Positions 1-7,587 are shown, numbered from the stretch's first letter. The stretch: 12,765 bases of DNA from Flavobacteriaceae bacterium (GCA_030633225.1 DAOVTF010000018.1:1-12765); one strand, 5' to 3'. Numbers and translations are program-made. The notes: generated from the letters alone by a model not told the origin.

Positions 1-72
1 AAGCGTACTCTTACTGGTTTTGACATAAAAATAAATTTAAGCAGCAAAGATAAATTATCAAGGATAAAGTAA
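1..72 (+). CDS. C-terminal end of an unidentified upstream gene (partial)
   Basis: Frame 1 is open from the first base for 23 codons and ends at TAA (70-72). The other two forward frames close within about 30 bases, so this is probably the tail of a gene that starts outside the window. The visible peptide contains GFDIKINL, an alternating beta-strand pattern. Many histidine-kinase-type ATPase domains end in a strand of this sort, but 23 residues are too few to assign a family. The stop codon lies inside the first copy of a 14-bp tandem duplication. The next gene starts 73 bases downstream on the same strand, so the two may be co-transcribed. Confidence 0.45.
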   Translation, partial: KRTLTGFDIKINLSSKDKLSRIK

Positions 73-88
73 AAAGGATAAAGTAAAA
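61..88. repeat. Perfect 14-bp tandem duplication at a gene end
   Basis: AGGATAAAGTAAAA occurs at 61-74 and again, identically, at 75-88. The first copy contains the TAA stop of the upstream partial gene, and the second falls in the intergenic spacer. It looks like a recent slippage or duplication event that left the reading frame and stop codon untouched. Confidence 0.85.
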
Positions 89-145
89 AGCTTTACTATT
101 TTGAATTATATTGTAATTTAGTTTTTTAAAAAGGATATTTAGTAA

Positions 146-3100
146 TTGAAAAAATTCAACAACATACAACAAAAACTACAACATTTTATTAAAAAATATT
201 ATACTAATGAAATTATAAAAGGGAGCATTTTCTTTCTTTCTTTTGGTTTATTATATTTTATTTTCACCCTTTTTATTGAGTATTTTTTATGGTTAAAACC
301 TTTACCCAGAACCATTTTATTTTGGGTTTTTATTATTGTTGAACTAGGTTTATTGGCAAAGTTTATTGTCTTTCCATTACTAAAATTGGTTGGACTACAA
401 AAGGGAATTACCCCTACTAATGCATCTAAAATAATAGGCCAACACTTTAAAGAAGTAGATGATAAATTGCTAAATGTTTTGCAACTAAAAGAAAGTGATT
501 ATCAGTCGGAATTATTAGTGGCAAGTATTGAGCAAAAAGCTAAGAATTTAAAGCCAATTCCTTTTTCAAATGCAATTAATTTTAAATACAACATTAAGTA
601 TATCAAATACTTAAGTATTCCTATTATTATTTGGTTATTTACTTTTTTAACAGGAAATAATTCTATTTTTACACAAAGTTTTGATAGGGTAGTGCATCAT
701 AAAGTTAGTTATTTACCCCCAGCTCCGTTTCAATTTAAAATTTTAAATAATACTTTAGAAACAATTGAAGGAAAGCCTTTCTCTTTACAAATTTTAACAG
801 TTGGTACTGTGGCTCCTGAAAATGTAAAAATTAATTTTAATAACGAAAGTCATTATTTAAGTAAAAATCAAAATGGTGAATTTAAGTTTGATTTTGATTA
901 CCCGGTTAAGAATATTGAATTTTATCTTGAAGCAAATAAGGTTTTATCAAAAGATTATATTCTGGAAGTCATTTCTACTCCAAAAATAATTGATTTTCAA
1001 ATGGAATTGGATTACCCTAATTATACAAGAAAAAGCACTGAATTTATAAAAAATACTGGAAACGCAATTATTCCTGAGGGAACGAAAATTACTTGGAAAG
1101 TAGCTTCGAAAAACACGAAAGAGGTTCATTTTAAAACCAATGACAGAACCAAGGCTAAAAACGCTAAAAGTAAGAATGAATTTTCGGAACCGTTCAATAA
1201 TTTAAAAAAAGGAAATTATATACTTAGCAAAACAATTAGAAACAATTTAGATTATCAAATAAATACTTCAAATAAACAGTTGATAGAATATGAGAAATTA
1301 AATTTTAGTTTAAAAACTATAAAAGATCAGTTTCCTAGTATTTTAATAAAATCAGATATTGATTCTGTTAGCAGAGGTCCTGTCCAATTTATTGGTCAAC
1401 TTAGTGATGACTATGGTTTATCAGAAGTTCAAATTGTTGCAAAAAACACTATAAATAGAAAGGTTATTAAGAAAAATATTTCAATCGGAAATTCTGATTT
1501 TGAAGAGTTTTTTTATGTTTTTCCTAATGGATTTGATTTACTTGAAGGAGTAAATTATGAAATACATTTTGAGGTATTTGATAATGATGGAATCAATGGA
1601 AGAAAAAAATCTGTATCACAAATATTTCATTATAATAACAAATCAAAACAAGAAAAAGAAGAAGAGATTTTAAAAGAGCAAAAGCAGAGTATAAATGATA
1701 TTGAAAATTCGGCTATAAAATCAGAGGAACTACAAAAATCTATAGAAGAATTTTCTAAAAAATTAAAATCAAAAAACAGTACAGAATGGAATGATAAAAA
1801 GCAATTGAATGAGTTTTTAGAAAGACAAAAAAAATACCAGGAAATACTACAAAAAAACACAAATAAACTATTAAAAAATTTAGAAGAAATTGGAAAAGAA
1901 GAGGATATAATTTTAGAAGAAAAAAAACAAAGTTTAAAAGATAGAATCCAAGAAAATAAAGATCTTCAAAAGCAAAAAGACTTACTTAAAGAACTTGAAA
2001 AAATGGCTGACAAACTTAAGAAAGAAGATCTTTTAAATAAAATTGATAAACTTAAAGAGCAATCAAAACAAGAAACTAGATCTTTAGAAAGAATTTTAGA
2101 ATTGACCAAAAGGTTTTATGTTGAAAAAAAGACTGCTCAAATAATTGAAAAATTAGATATGCTAGCTAAAGAACAGAACAACTTATCAGAAAAACAAAAC
2201 GATAAAAACAACTCTAAAAAACAGCAAAATTTAAATAGTAAATTTGATAGTATTCAAAAAGATTTTAATGAATTAAACGAACAAAACGAAGAATTGAAGC
2301 AACCATATAAATTACAAGACACCAAAGCTGATGAAAAATTGATTGAGATGAATATGAAAAAAGCATCAGATTACTTAAAGAAAAGTGAAAGTAATTCAGA
2401 TGGCAAGTCCGAACAAAACGCTAAGAAAAACCAAAAATCAGCCTCCAATAAAATGAAAGAATTGAGTGAGAAATTAAAAGAAAGTTCTATGCAAATGGAA
2501 ATGGAAGGCAGTGAAGAAAACATTAAAGATTTGCAGCAAATTATAGAGAACCTGATAATTTTTTCTTTTGATCAGGAGGAATTGATGAAATCTTTCAAAG
2601 GCATTACTTCAAAAAACTCTCAGTATCCTGAAAAATTAAAAAAGCAAATATTATTAAAAGAGTATTTTGAACATATTGATGATAGTTTATATACCCTTTC
2701 TTTAAGGATGGTTAGATTGAGTTCTAAAATTCAAGAAGATATTAGTATTGCAAATTACAACTTAGACAAATCCCTTGAAAATATAACGGATAATAAAGTA
2801 CCTCAAGGAATATCAAATCAACATTACACAATGACAGCCGCTAACAATTTAGCAGACCTATTAAGTAATATGTTACAGAATATGATGAATAAAAAACCAG
2901 GTAGTGGCCAAGGAAAAGGAAAAAAAGGAGAAAGCGTTAGTTTACCTGATATTATAAAGAAACAAGGTGAAATGATTCAAAAAATGAAAGATGGAATAAA
3001 ACCCGGGCAATCACAAGGCAATAAATCAAAGGAACAATTAACGGGAGAACAATTTCAAATGTATCAAGAACAAAGTATATTAAAAGAACAACTTAATGAT

Positions 3101-3445
3101 TTGTTAGGTAAAAATCCTGGAAAAGGAAAAGGTGGTAAAGAGGCAATTAAGCAAATGGAGGAATTAGAAAAAATATTATTACAAAAAGGGATTACCAATG
3201 AATCTCTACGAAGAATGCAAAAGCTGGAATATGAATTATTAAAATTAGAGAAAGCTACTTTTGATCAAAATAAAGATTCCAAAAGAAAATCTACAATGGG
3301 TAATGATATTCAGAGAAGAGATTCAATTAAAGCAATAATTAATAAAAATATTTATTTTGATAAAGAGGAGATTTTGATTAGAAAGAATCTTCACTTTCAA
3401 CCTTTATATCAGAATAAAACCAAAGATTACTTTCAAAATAATTAA
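146..3445 (+). CDS. DUF4175-family membrane-anchored coiled-coil protein
   Basis: This 1099-residue protein has the layout and length of the Bacteroidota DUF4175 family, whose function is not established. Three hydrophobic segments are visible near the N-terminus (about residues 25-49, 57-80 and 153-170). A presumably periplasmic region follows, with family-like strands such as ELDYPNYTRKSTEF and the PEGTKITWKV stretch around 285-325. From about residue 495 to 820 the sequence is dominated by Lys, Glu, Gln and Leu in heptad-like patterns, implying long coiled coils. Later come Gly/Lys-rich stretches (KKPGSGQGKGKKGE, GKNPGKGKGGKE). The start is TTG at 146: an in-frame TAA sits at 143-145, and the first internal Met is residue 286, beyond all membrane segments, so no ATG start is possible. 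A purine-rich AAGGAT lies 9 bases upstream. ybeY begins 30 bases after its stop, suggesting one transcript. Confidence is high for the family; no function can be given. Confidence 0.88.
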   Translation: MKKFNNIQQKLQHFIKKYYTNEIIKGSIFFLSFGLLYFIFTLFIEYFLWLKPLPRTILFWVFIIVELGLLAKFIVFPLLKLVGLQKGITPTNASKIIGQHFKEVDDKLLNVLQLKESDYQSELLVASIEQKAKNLKPIPFSNAINFKYNIKYIKYLSIPIIIWLFTFLTGNNSIFTQSFDRVVHHKVSYLPPAPFQFKILNNTLETIEGKPFSLQILTVGTVAPENVKINFNNESHYLSKNQNGEFKFDFDYPVKNIEFYLEANKVLSKDYILEVISTPKIIDFQMELDYPNYTRKSTEFIKNTGNAIIPEGTKITWKVASKNTKEVHFKTNDRTKAKNAKSKNEFSEPFNNLKKGNYILSKTIRNNLDYQINTSNKQLIEYEKLNFSLKTIKDQFPSILIKSDIDSVSRGPVQFIGQLSDDYGLSEVQIVAKNTINRKVIKKNISIGNSDFEEFFYVFPNGFDLLEGVNYEIHFEVFDNDGINGRKKSVSQIFHYNNKSKQEKEEEILKEQKQSINDIENSAIKSEELQKSIEEFSKKLKSKNSTEWNDKKQLNEFLERQKKYQEILQKNTNKLLKNLEEIGKEEDIILEEKKQSLKDRIQENKDLQKQKDLLKELEKMADKLKKEDLLNKIDKLKEQSKQETRSLERILELTKRFYVEKKTAQIIEKLDMLAKEQNNLSEKQNDKNNSKKQQNLNSKFDSIQKDFNELNEQNEELKQPYKLQDTKADEKLIEMNMKKASDYLKKSESNSDGKSEQNAKKNQKSASNKMKELSEKLKESSMQMEMEGSEENIKDLQQIIENLIIFSFDQEELMKSFKGITSKNSQYPEKLKKQILLKEYFEHIDDSLYTLSLRMVRLSSKIQEDISIANYNLDKSLENITDNKVPQGISNQHYTMTAANNLADLLSNMLQNMMNKKPGSGQGKGKKGESVSLPDIIKKQGEMIQKMKDGIKPGQSQGNKSKEQLTGEQFQMYQEQSILKEQLNDLLGKNPGKGKGGKEAIKQMEELEKILLQKGITNESLRRMQKLEYELLKLEKATFDQNKDSKRKSTMGNDIQRRDSIKAIINKNIYFDKEEILIRKNLHFQPLYQNKTKDYFQNN

Positions 3446-3475
3446 TTTTACAGAGTTCAATATTAAAATTGACCT

Positions 3476-3889
3476 ATGGTAGTTTATACTTCGGAGAATA
3501 CATTTGTATTAAAAAAAGATAAGGAATTAAGTAAATGGATAGAATTTACTATTCATAGTGAGAATATGGAATTAGGCGAAATAAATTATATATTTTGTAA
3601 TGATAATTATTTATTAGAGATTAACATTAAACAATTAAAACACAACACATTAACAGATATAATTAGTTTTGATTATACTGTTGGAACCATTGTCTCAGGA
3701 GATATTTATGTATCTACGGATAGAGTAGAAGAAAACGCTAAGAATTTACAAATAGATTTTGAAGATGAACTTCATAGAGTCATGATTCACGGAATACTGC
3801 ATTATTGTGATTATAAAGACAAATCAAAAGAGCAAAAATTATTGATGAGATCTAAAGAAGATTATTACTTATCTTTGCGAACTTTTTAA
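3476..3889 (+). CDS. ybeY: Endoribonuclease YbeY (16S rRNA maturation), Bacteroidota type
   Basis: YbeY is a cytoplasmic single-strand-specific metalloendoribonuclease needed for maturation of the 16S rRNA 3' end and for ribosome quality control. At 137 residues this is a compact family member. The LTDIISFDY stretch (about 59-67) corresponds to the conserved TDVLSFP region. The metal-site helix is M-I-H-G-I-L-H-Y-C-D-Y-K-D, giving H105 and H109 in the usual H-x3-H spacing. In the canonical H-x3-H-x5-H signature a third histidine would stand at position 115, but this protein has Asp115. I recall K-D in place of D-H as common in Bacteroidota YbeY, so this is probably a lineage trait. Asp112, in place of the usual Gly of the GY pair, seems less typical. 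The gene sits between the DUF4175 gene and mnmG on the same strand. Confidence 0.93.
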   Translation: MVVYTSENTFVLKKDKELSKWIEFTIHSENMELGEINYIFCNDNYLLEINIKQLKHNTLTDIISFDYTVGTIVSGDIYVSTDRVEENAKNLQIDFEDELHRVMIHGILHYCDYKDKSKEQKLLMRSKEDYYLSLRTF

Positions 3890-3916
3890 ATGGATAGAAC
3901 TAATTTTACTTAAAGC

Positions 3917-3931
3917 TAGAATCTAATTCTA
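3917..3931. repeat. Short perfect inverted repeat upstream of parS and mnmG
   Basis: TAGAAT at 3917-3922 and ATTCTA at 3926-3931 are perfect 6-bp inverted arms around CTA. They lie 10 bases upstream of the parS palindrome and just before a degenerate -7-like box (TCTATTTG, 3928-3935). This could be an operator, or chance in AT-rich DNA. Confidence 0.3.
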
Positions 3932-3941
3932 TTTGCAAGAA

Positions 3942-3957
3942 TGTTCCACGTGGAACA
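3942..3957. promoter_or_regulatory. parS: parS site 1 (ParB-binding centromere site)
   Basis: TGTTCCACGTGGAACA is a perfect 16-bp palindrome matching the conserved bacterial parS form TGTTNCACGTGNAACA. ParB/Spo0J binds parS, spreads along DNA and loads SMC, and parS sites cluster near the replication origin. This copy is in the 5' leader of mnmG, ending 18 bases before its ATG. A GC-containing 16-bp perfect palindrome is very unlikely by chance in such AT-rich sequence, and a second copy lies 2 kb away. Confidence 0.93.
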
Positions 3958-3975
3958 AATTTATTTTAATAAGCT

Positions 3976-5847
3976 ATGTTTGATAAGAAATATGATGTTA
4001 TAGTAGTTGGTGGGGGTCATGCTGGAAGCGAAGCGGCTGCATCAGCTGCAAATTTAGGAGCAAGAACTTTGTTGATCACAATGAGCTTACAAAATATTGC
4101 TCAGATGAGTTGTAATCCAGCTATGGGCGGAATAGCAAAAGGTCAGATTATTAGAGAGATTGATGCCTTAGGTGGTTATAGCGGTATTATCACTGATAAA
4201 ACAGCTATTCAATTTAAGATGTTGAATAAGTCAAAAGGACCTGCGATGTGGAGTCCACGTGCTCAAAGTGATAGAATGAGATTCGCTGAAGAATGGAGAA
4301 ATACATTAGAGCAATTAGATAATTTAGATCTATACCAAGATTCGGTTAACGGATTAATATTCGAGAAGGATAGAGTAATTGGTGTTAAGACTCAGTTGGG
4401 GATTAATATTTATTCAAGAACAATTATTATAACTGCTGGGACTTTTTTAAATGGTAAAATTCATATTGGTGATAAAACTTTTGGCGGCGGACGAGCTGGC
4501 GAAAGCGCTTCAATTGGCATCACAGAAGACCTAGTAAAGATAGGTTTTGAATCCGGCAGAATGAAAACTGGTACTCCACCCAGGGTAGATGCAAAATCCT
4601 TAGATTTTTCTAAAATGACTGAGCAGCCTGGAGATAAGAAACCATTAAAATTTTCATATTCAAATCAAACAAAAATTCTTAAAGAACAAAGGTCGTGTTA
4701 TATGACTTATACTTCAAATGAAGTTCATGATTTACTTAGAGAAGGTTTTGATAATTCGCCAATGTATACTGGTAGAATTCAGGGAACGGGTCCAAGATAT
4801 TGCCCCTCTATTGAAGATAAAATTGATCGATTCTCATCTAAAGAAAGACATCAGTTATTTATTGAACCCGAAGGCTGGAATACAACCGAAATTTATGTTA
4901 ATGGTTTTTCAACCTCCTTACCTCACGAAGTGCAATATAAAGCTTTGAAAAAAGTAGAAGGCTTTGAGAATGTAAAGATATTAAGATTTGGATATGCTAT
5001 TGAATACGATTATTTTCCACCAACCCAGCTAAAGGAAACTCTAGAAACTAAATTAGTAAAAAACCTTTTTTTTGCAGGACAAATTAATGGCACTACAGGT
5101 TACGAAGAAGCCGGAGCTCAAGGTTTAATGGCGGGTATCAATGCTGCTTTAAAAGTTCAAAAGAAAGAAGCCTTTGTATTACGTAGAGATGAAGCTTATA
5201 TTGGTGTTTTAATTGATGATCTTATAACAAAAGGAACGGATGAACCATATAGAATGTTTACTTCAAGGGCTGAATATAGAACATTATTAAGACAAGATAA
5301 TGCCGATTTAAGATTAACACCAAAAGCTTTTAAAATTGGTTTAGCCTCTCAAGAGAGAATGGACAGGGTTAAAGAAAAACAACTTAAAACAGATTTGTTT
5401 ATCGATTTTCTAAGAAAAACCAGTATAAAACCAGAAGATGTTAATCCTATTTTAATACATAATAAATCAGCTACAGTTAATCAATCTATGAAGATGTTTA
5501 AGTTAGCAGCAAGACCTCAATTAAACTTTAAGGATGTTAGAAAATTTCCTAAAGTAGAACAATTTATTATTGATAATAACATAGATAATGAAATAATTGA
5601 ACAAACAGAAATTCATGTTAAATATTCAGGATATATAGAAAAAGAAAAGAATAGTGCTGATAAATTATTAAGATTAGAAGGGATTAAAATTCCTCAGAAT
5701 TTTGATTATCAAAAAATAAAATCTATCTCTTTTGAAGCACGAGAAAAATTAAGTAAAATACAGCCAACAACGATATCACAAGCAAGTAGAATTTCCGGGG
5801 TTTCTCCCAGCGATATATCTGTGTTATTAGTTTATATGGGAAGATAA
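3976..5847 (+). CDS. mnmG: tRNA uridine-5-carboxymethylaminomethyl synthase, MnmG/GidA subunit
   Basis: MnmG binds FAD and works with the GTPase MnmE to install the (carboxymethyl)aminomethyl group on the wobble uridine (U34) of certain tRNAs. The protein has 623 residues, close to the roughly 630 usual for the family. It begins with the dinucleotide-binding motif VVGGGHAGSEA (Gly12, Gly13, Gly14, Gly17). It carries both conserved family motifs with cysteines: MSCNPAMGGIAKGQ (Cys46) and GTGPRYCPSIEDK (Cys276). FAGQINGTTGYEEAGAQG and the MFTSRAEYRTLLRQDNADLRL stretch are also unmistakable. The ATG at 3976 immediately precedes the FAD motif, so the start is secure. The gene is intact. It is bracketed by two parS sites: one in its leader and one 103 bases beyond its stop, within the next gene. 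mnmG is classically found near the bacterial origin, which agrees with this. Confidence 0.97.
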   Translation: MFDKKYDVIVVGGGHAGSEAAASAANLGARTLLITMSLQNIAQMSCNPAMGGIAKGQIIREIDALGGYSGIITDKTAIQFKMLNKSKGPAMWSPRAQSDRMRFAEEWRNTLEQLDNLDLYQDSVNGLIFEKDRVIGVKTQLGINIYSRTIIITAGTFLNGKIHIGDKTFGGGRAGESASIGITEDLVKIGFESGRMKTGTPPRVDAKSLDFSKMTEQPGDKKPLKFSYSNQTKILKEQRSCYMTYTSNEVHDLLREGFDNSPMYTGRIQGTGPRYCPSIEDKIDRFSSKERHQLFIEPEGWNTTEIYVNGFSTSLPHEVQYKALKKVEGFENVKILRFGYAIEYDYFPPTQLKETLETKLVKNLFFAGQINGTTGYEEAGAQGLMAGINAALKVQKKEAFVLRRDEAYIGVLIDDLITKGTDEPYRMFTSRAEYRTLLRQDNADLRLTPKAFKIGLASQERMDRVKEKQLKTDLFIDFLRKTSIKPEDVNPILIHNKSATVNQSMKMFKLAARPQLNFKDVRKFPKVEQFIIDNNIDNEIIEQTEIHVKYSGYIEKEKNSADKLLRLEGIKIPQNFDYQKIKSISFEAREKLSKIQPTTISQASRISGVSPSDISVLLVYMGR

Positions 5848-5875
5848 TATTTATTAAGCAGATTCTATTAAATAA

Positions 5876-6766
5876 ATGTCAAAGAAAGAAGAAGAAAACA
5901 AGTTTAATTATAATCAAGAAGAGCCATTTTTGAAGTGTGTAGATCATACTGTTTCACGTGAAACATTTACACTTTTGTATGATAAAAAGTACGATATATT
6001 GTTAACTTATCCTAAACCTATAGATGAGGATTTGGGTAAGTATTATGAAAGTGAAAATTATATTTCACATACAGATTCTAATAAATCTTTATTTGATAAA
6101 ATTTATCAAGTTGTAAAAAACCACACCATTAAACAAAAAGTAAAGCTTATAAATTCTTTTAGTTCTGAAAAGAATACCATTCTTGACATTGGTTGTGGTA
6201 CAGGAGATTTTTTAGAGGCCTGTAGTAATAATCAATGGAAAGTGACCGGGGTTGAACCTAACGCTAATGCAAGAAAAACCGCAGTTAATAAAATTGAACA
6301 TTCCATTCATAATAATATTGAAGAATTACTTATTGATAATACCAAACAATATGATGTTATAACTATGTGGCATGTATTAGAGCATGTTCCAAATTTATCA
6401 GAATATATTGTTTCATTAAAAAAACTACTAAGTCCTAAAGGAACTTTGATTGTAGCTGTACCAAATTATAAAAGTTACGATGCAAATTATTATGGAAAAT
6501 TTTGGGCAGCTTATGATGTGCCTCGACATCTTTGGCATTTTTCCCAAAAATCAATTCAATTAATTTTTGGAGAGTCAGATTTTAAAATTGTAAAAACCTT
6601 ACCAATGAAATTTGATGCATACTATGTTGGCTTATTATCCGAAAAATATAAATCTGGTTTTTCAAATCCGATCAAAGCATTTTATAGAGGATTTCTTTCT
6701 AATTTAAAAGCAAAACAAAATAAAGAGTACTCTTCTTTGATTTATGTTATTAGAAACACGAATTAG
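5876..6766 (+). CDS. Class I SAM-dependent methyltransferase (Methyltransf_23-like)
   Basis: This 296-residue protein has a Rossmann methyltransferase core. Motif I is LDIGCGTG (103-110) and the acidic end of strand 2 is GVEP (Glu127). DVITMWHVLEH (160-170) covers motif IV, and PKGTLIVAVPN (187-197) is the post-core strand. YDVPRHLWHFS (213-223) is typical of UbiG/CoqG-like proteins. The substrate cannot be inferred; it may be a small molecule, lipid or polysaccharide precursor. About 100 residues precede the core and include D-H-T-V-S-R-E-T-F (23-31). A perfect parS site overlaps residues 25-30 there, so the protein and the centromere share bases. The start is ATG 5876, 28 bases after mnmG; no later Met lies before the core. 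Transcription is probably shared with mnmG. No clear terminator follows. Confidence 0.88.
   Translation: MSKKEEENKFNYNQEEPFLKCVDHTVSRETFTLLYDKKYDILLTYPKPIDEDLGKYYESENYISHTDSNKSLFDKIYQVVKNHTIKQKVKLINSFSSEKNTILDIGCGTGDFLEACSNNQWKVTGVEPNANARKTAVNKIEHSIHNNIEELLIDNTKQYDVITMWHVLEHVPNLSEYIVSLKKLLSPKGTLIVAVPNYKSYDANYYGKFWAAYDVPRHLWHFSQKSIQLIFGESDFKIVKTLPMKFDAYYVGLLSEKYKSGFSNPIKAFYRGFLSNLKAKQNKEYSSLIYVIRNTN
5950..5965. promoter_or_regulatory. parS: parS site 2, embedded in the methyltransferase coding sequence
   Basis: TGTTTCACGTGAAACA is the canonical 16-bp perfect parS palindrome. It spans the last base of the codon for Thr25 through the codon for Thr30 of the methyltransferase and reads as V-S-R-E-T. 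It is 2,008 bases from parS site 1 and differs from it only at the two symmetrical variable positions of the consensus. ParB should bind here, making this part of the origin-proximal segregation centre. Confidence 0.95.
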
Positions 6767-6941
6767 ACGTTTTAAAGAGATTTAAGAAACTTTTAGGTAA
6801 ATTTAATAATTATCCACAACTAATGTTTTTAAGTTAAATAGACAAAAGGAGATTAATTATCTTTTTATAAATGTAATTTATAGAATGTATTGTTGTAATA
6901 AATTATAGTTATACTTAGTTTTTCTATAATTATTAAACAAG
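6767..6941. other. AT-rich gap between the methyltransferase and ompH genes
   Basis: No convincing reading frame is seen. The gap holds a consensus DnaA box (6810-6818). It also holds an AT-only hairpin: AATTATAG at 6901-6908 pairs with CTATAATT at 6924-6931 around a 15-base loop. An origin unwinding region, a regulatory leader or ordinary AT-rich spacer are all possible. Confidence 0.4.
6810..6818 (+). promoter_or_regulatory. Consensus DnaA box
   Basis: TTATCCACA is an exact match to the bacterial DnaA-binding 9-mer, lying in AT-rich intergenic DNA about 850 bases from parS site 2. One box alone does not make an origin, but an intergenic perfect box beside parS sites and mnmG is suggestive. 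Confidence 0.5.
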
Positions 6942-6975
6942 TTTGATAATAATTTAATTCATTTATATACATTTG
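6942..6975 (+). promoter_or_regulatory. Bacteroidota-type promoter for ompH
   Basis: TTTG at 6942-6945 and TACATTTG at 6968-6975 are separated by 22 bases. They match the Bacteroidota primary sigma-factor pattern of a TTTG -33 box and a TAnnTTTG -7 box. Transcription would start around 6982, giving a leader of about 18 bases before the ATG at 7000. The TTG within the -7 box (6973) is in frame with ompH but cannot be its start if this promoter is used. Confidence 0.65.
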
Positions 6976-6999
6976 TCGCCTAATTCAAAAAAAATAGAA

Positions 7000-7563
7000 A
7001 TGAAAAAATTAGTAACTGTTATTGGATTATTGATGATTATGTCATCATGTAACCAATCAAAAATTGCATATGTGAATGTAGAGGAAGTACTCAAAGAATA
7101 CGAAGGTTCAAAGAATGCAGAAAATATAATGAGAGAAAAATCTCAAAGTATATCAGGAGATTTAGATCGTTTAGCTCAAGAGTTTCAATTAAAAGTTCAA
7201 GCTTATCAACAAACCTCTAGTAAGTTATCTACTAATGATAGAGCTCAAAAAGAACAAGAATTAATGCAAGAACAGCAAATGATTCAGCAACGTCAACAAA
7301 TGGCTCAACAACAAATTCAACAAGAAGGGCAAAAAATTATAGAAGAAATTGACAATGAAATTAAAGACTTTATTGAAGATTATGCTGTTTCAAATGGGTA
7401 TACTTATGTTCTTGGAACCTCAAGTCAAACTAAAAGCGTTCTATATGGAGAAGAAACTTTAAACATTACAGATGCAGTAATTGACGCTTTAAACGTTACA
7501 TATGATCCAGCTGAGGAAGAATCTAAATCTCCAGAAAAAACAGAAGAAGTACCAGTAAATTAA
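7000..7563 (+). CDS. OmpH/Skp-family periplasmic chaperone-like lipoprotein
   Basis: OmpH/Skp proteins are periplasmic chaperones that hold unfolded outer-membrane proteins for the BAM complex. This 187-residue protein opens with MKKLVTVIGLLMIMSSC. That is a signal peptide ending in a lipobox-like M-S-S-C, so it is probably a lipoprotein acylated at Cys17. The next residues N-Q-S-K lack an acidic surface-export signal, which favours a periplasm-facing anchor. KIAYVNVEEVLKEY (21-34) is the characteristic first strand and helix of the family. A long helical arm follows (about 38-125) with a strikingly Gln-rich part (89-111). The C-terminal strand element GYTYVLGTSSQTKSVLYG (133-150) closes the Skp body. 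An acidic tail (170-187) is extra. The start is set at ATG 7000. An upstream in-frame TTG at 6973 would add nine residues before the signal peptide and lies inside the promoter -7 box. A strong terminator follows. Confidence 0.9.
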   Translation: MKKLVTVIGLLMIMSSCNQSKIAYVNVEEVLKEYEGSKNAENIMREKSQSISGDLDRLAQEFQLKVQAYQQTSSKLSTNDRAQKEQELMQEQQMIQQRQQMAQQQIQQEGQKIIEEIDNEIKDFIEDYAVSNGYTYVLGTSSQTKSVLYGEETLNITDAVIDALNVTYDPAEEESKSPEKTEEVPVN

Positions 7564-7587
7564 TACTTACTAAAATTTATATTGAGG

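Noticed and set aside
82..97. AGTAAA/TTTACT hairpin after the first partial gene as a terminator
   Set aside because: The stem is only six AT-rich pairs with no following T run, so it is too weak to call a terminator.
947..1129. Minus-strand open frame of 60 codons
   Set aside because: It lies wholly within the strongly supported DUF4175 gene and has no recognisable family features. The same applies to the minus-strand frame at 1630-1860, whose Phe/Ser-rich product is the complement of Lys/Glu-rich coding sequence.
4718..4948. Plus-strand open frame of 76 codons in another frame of mnmG
   Set aside because: It is fully inside mnmG, whose conserved motifs cover the same bases; there is no independent evidence for a gene.
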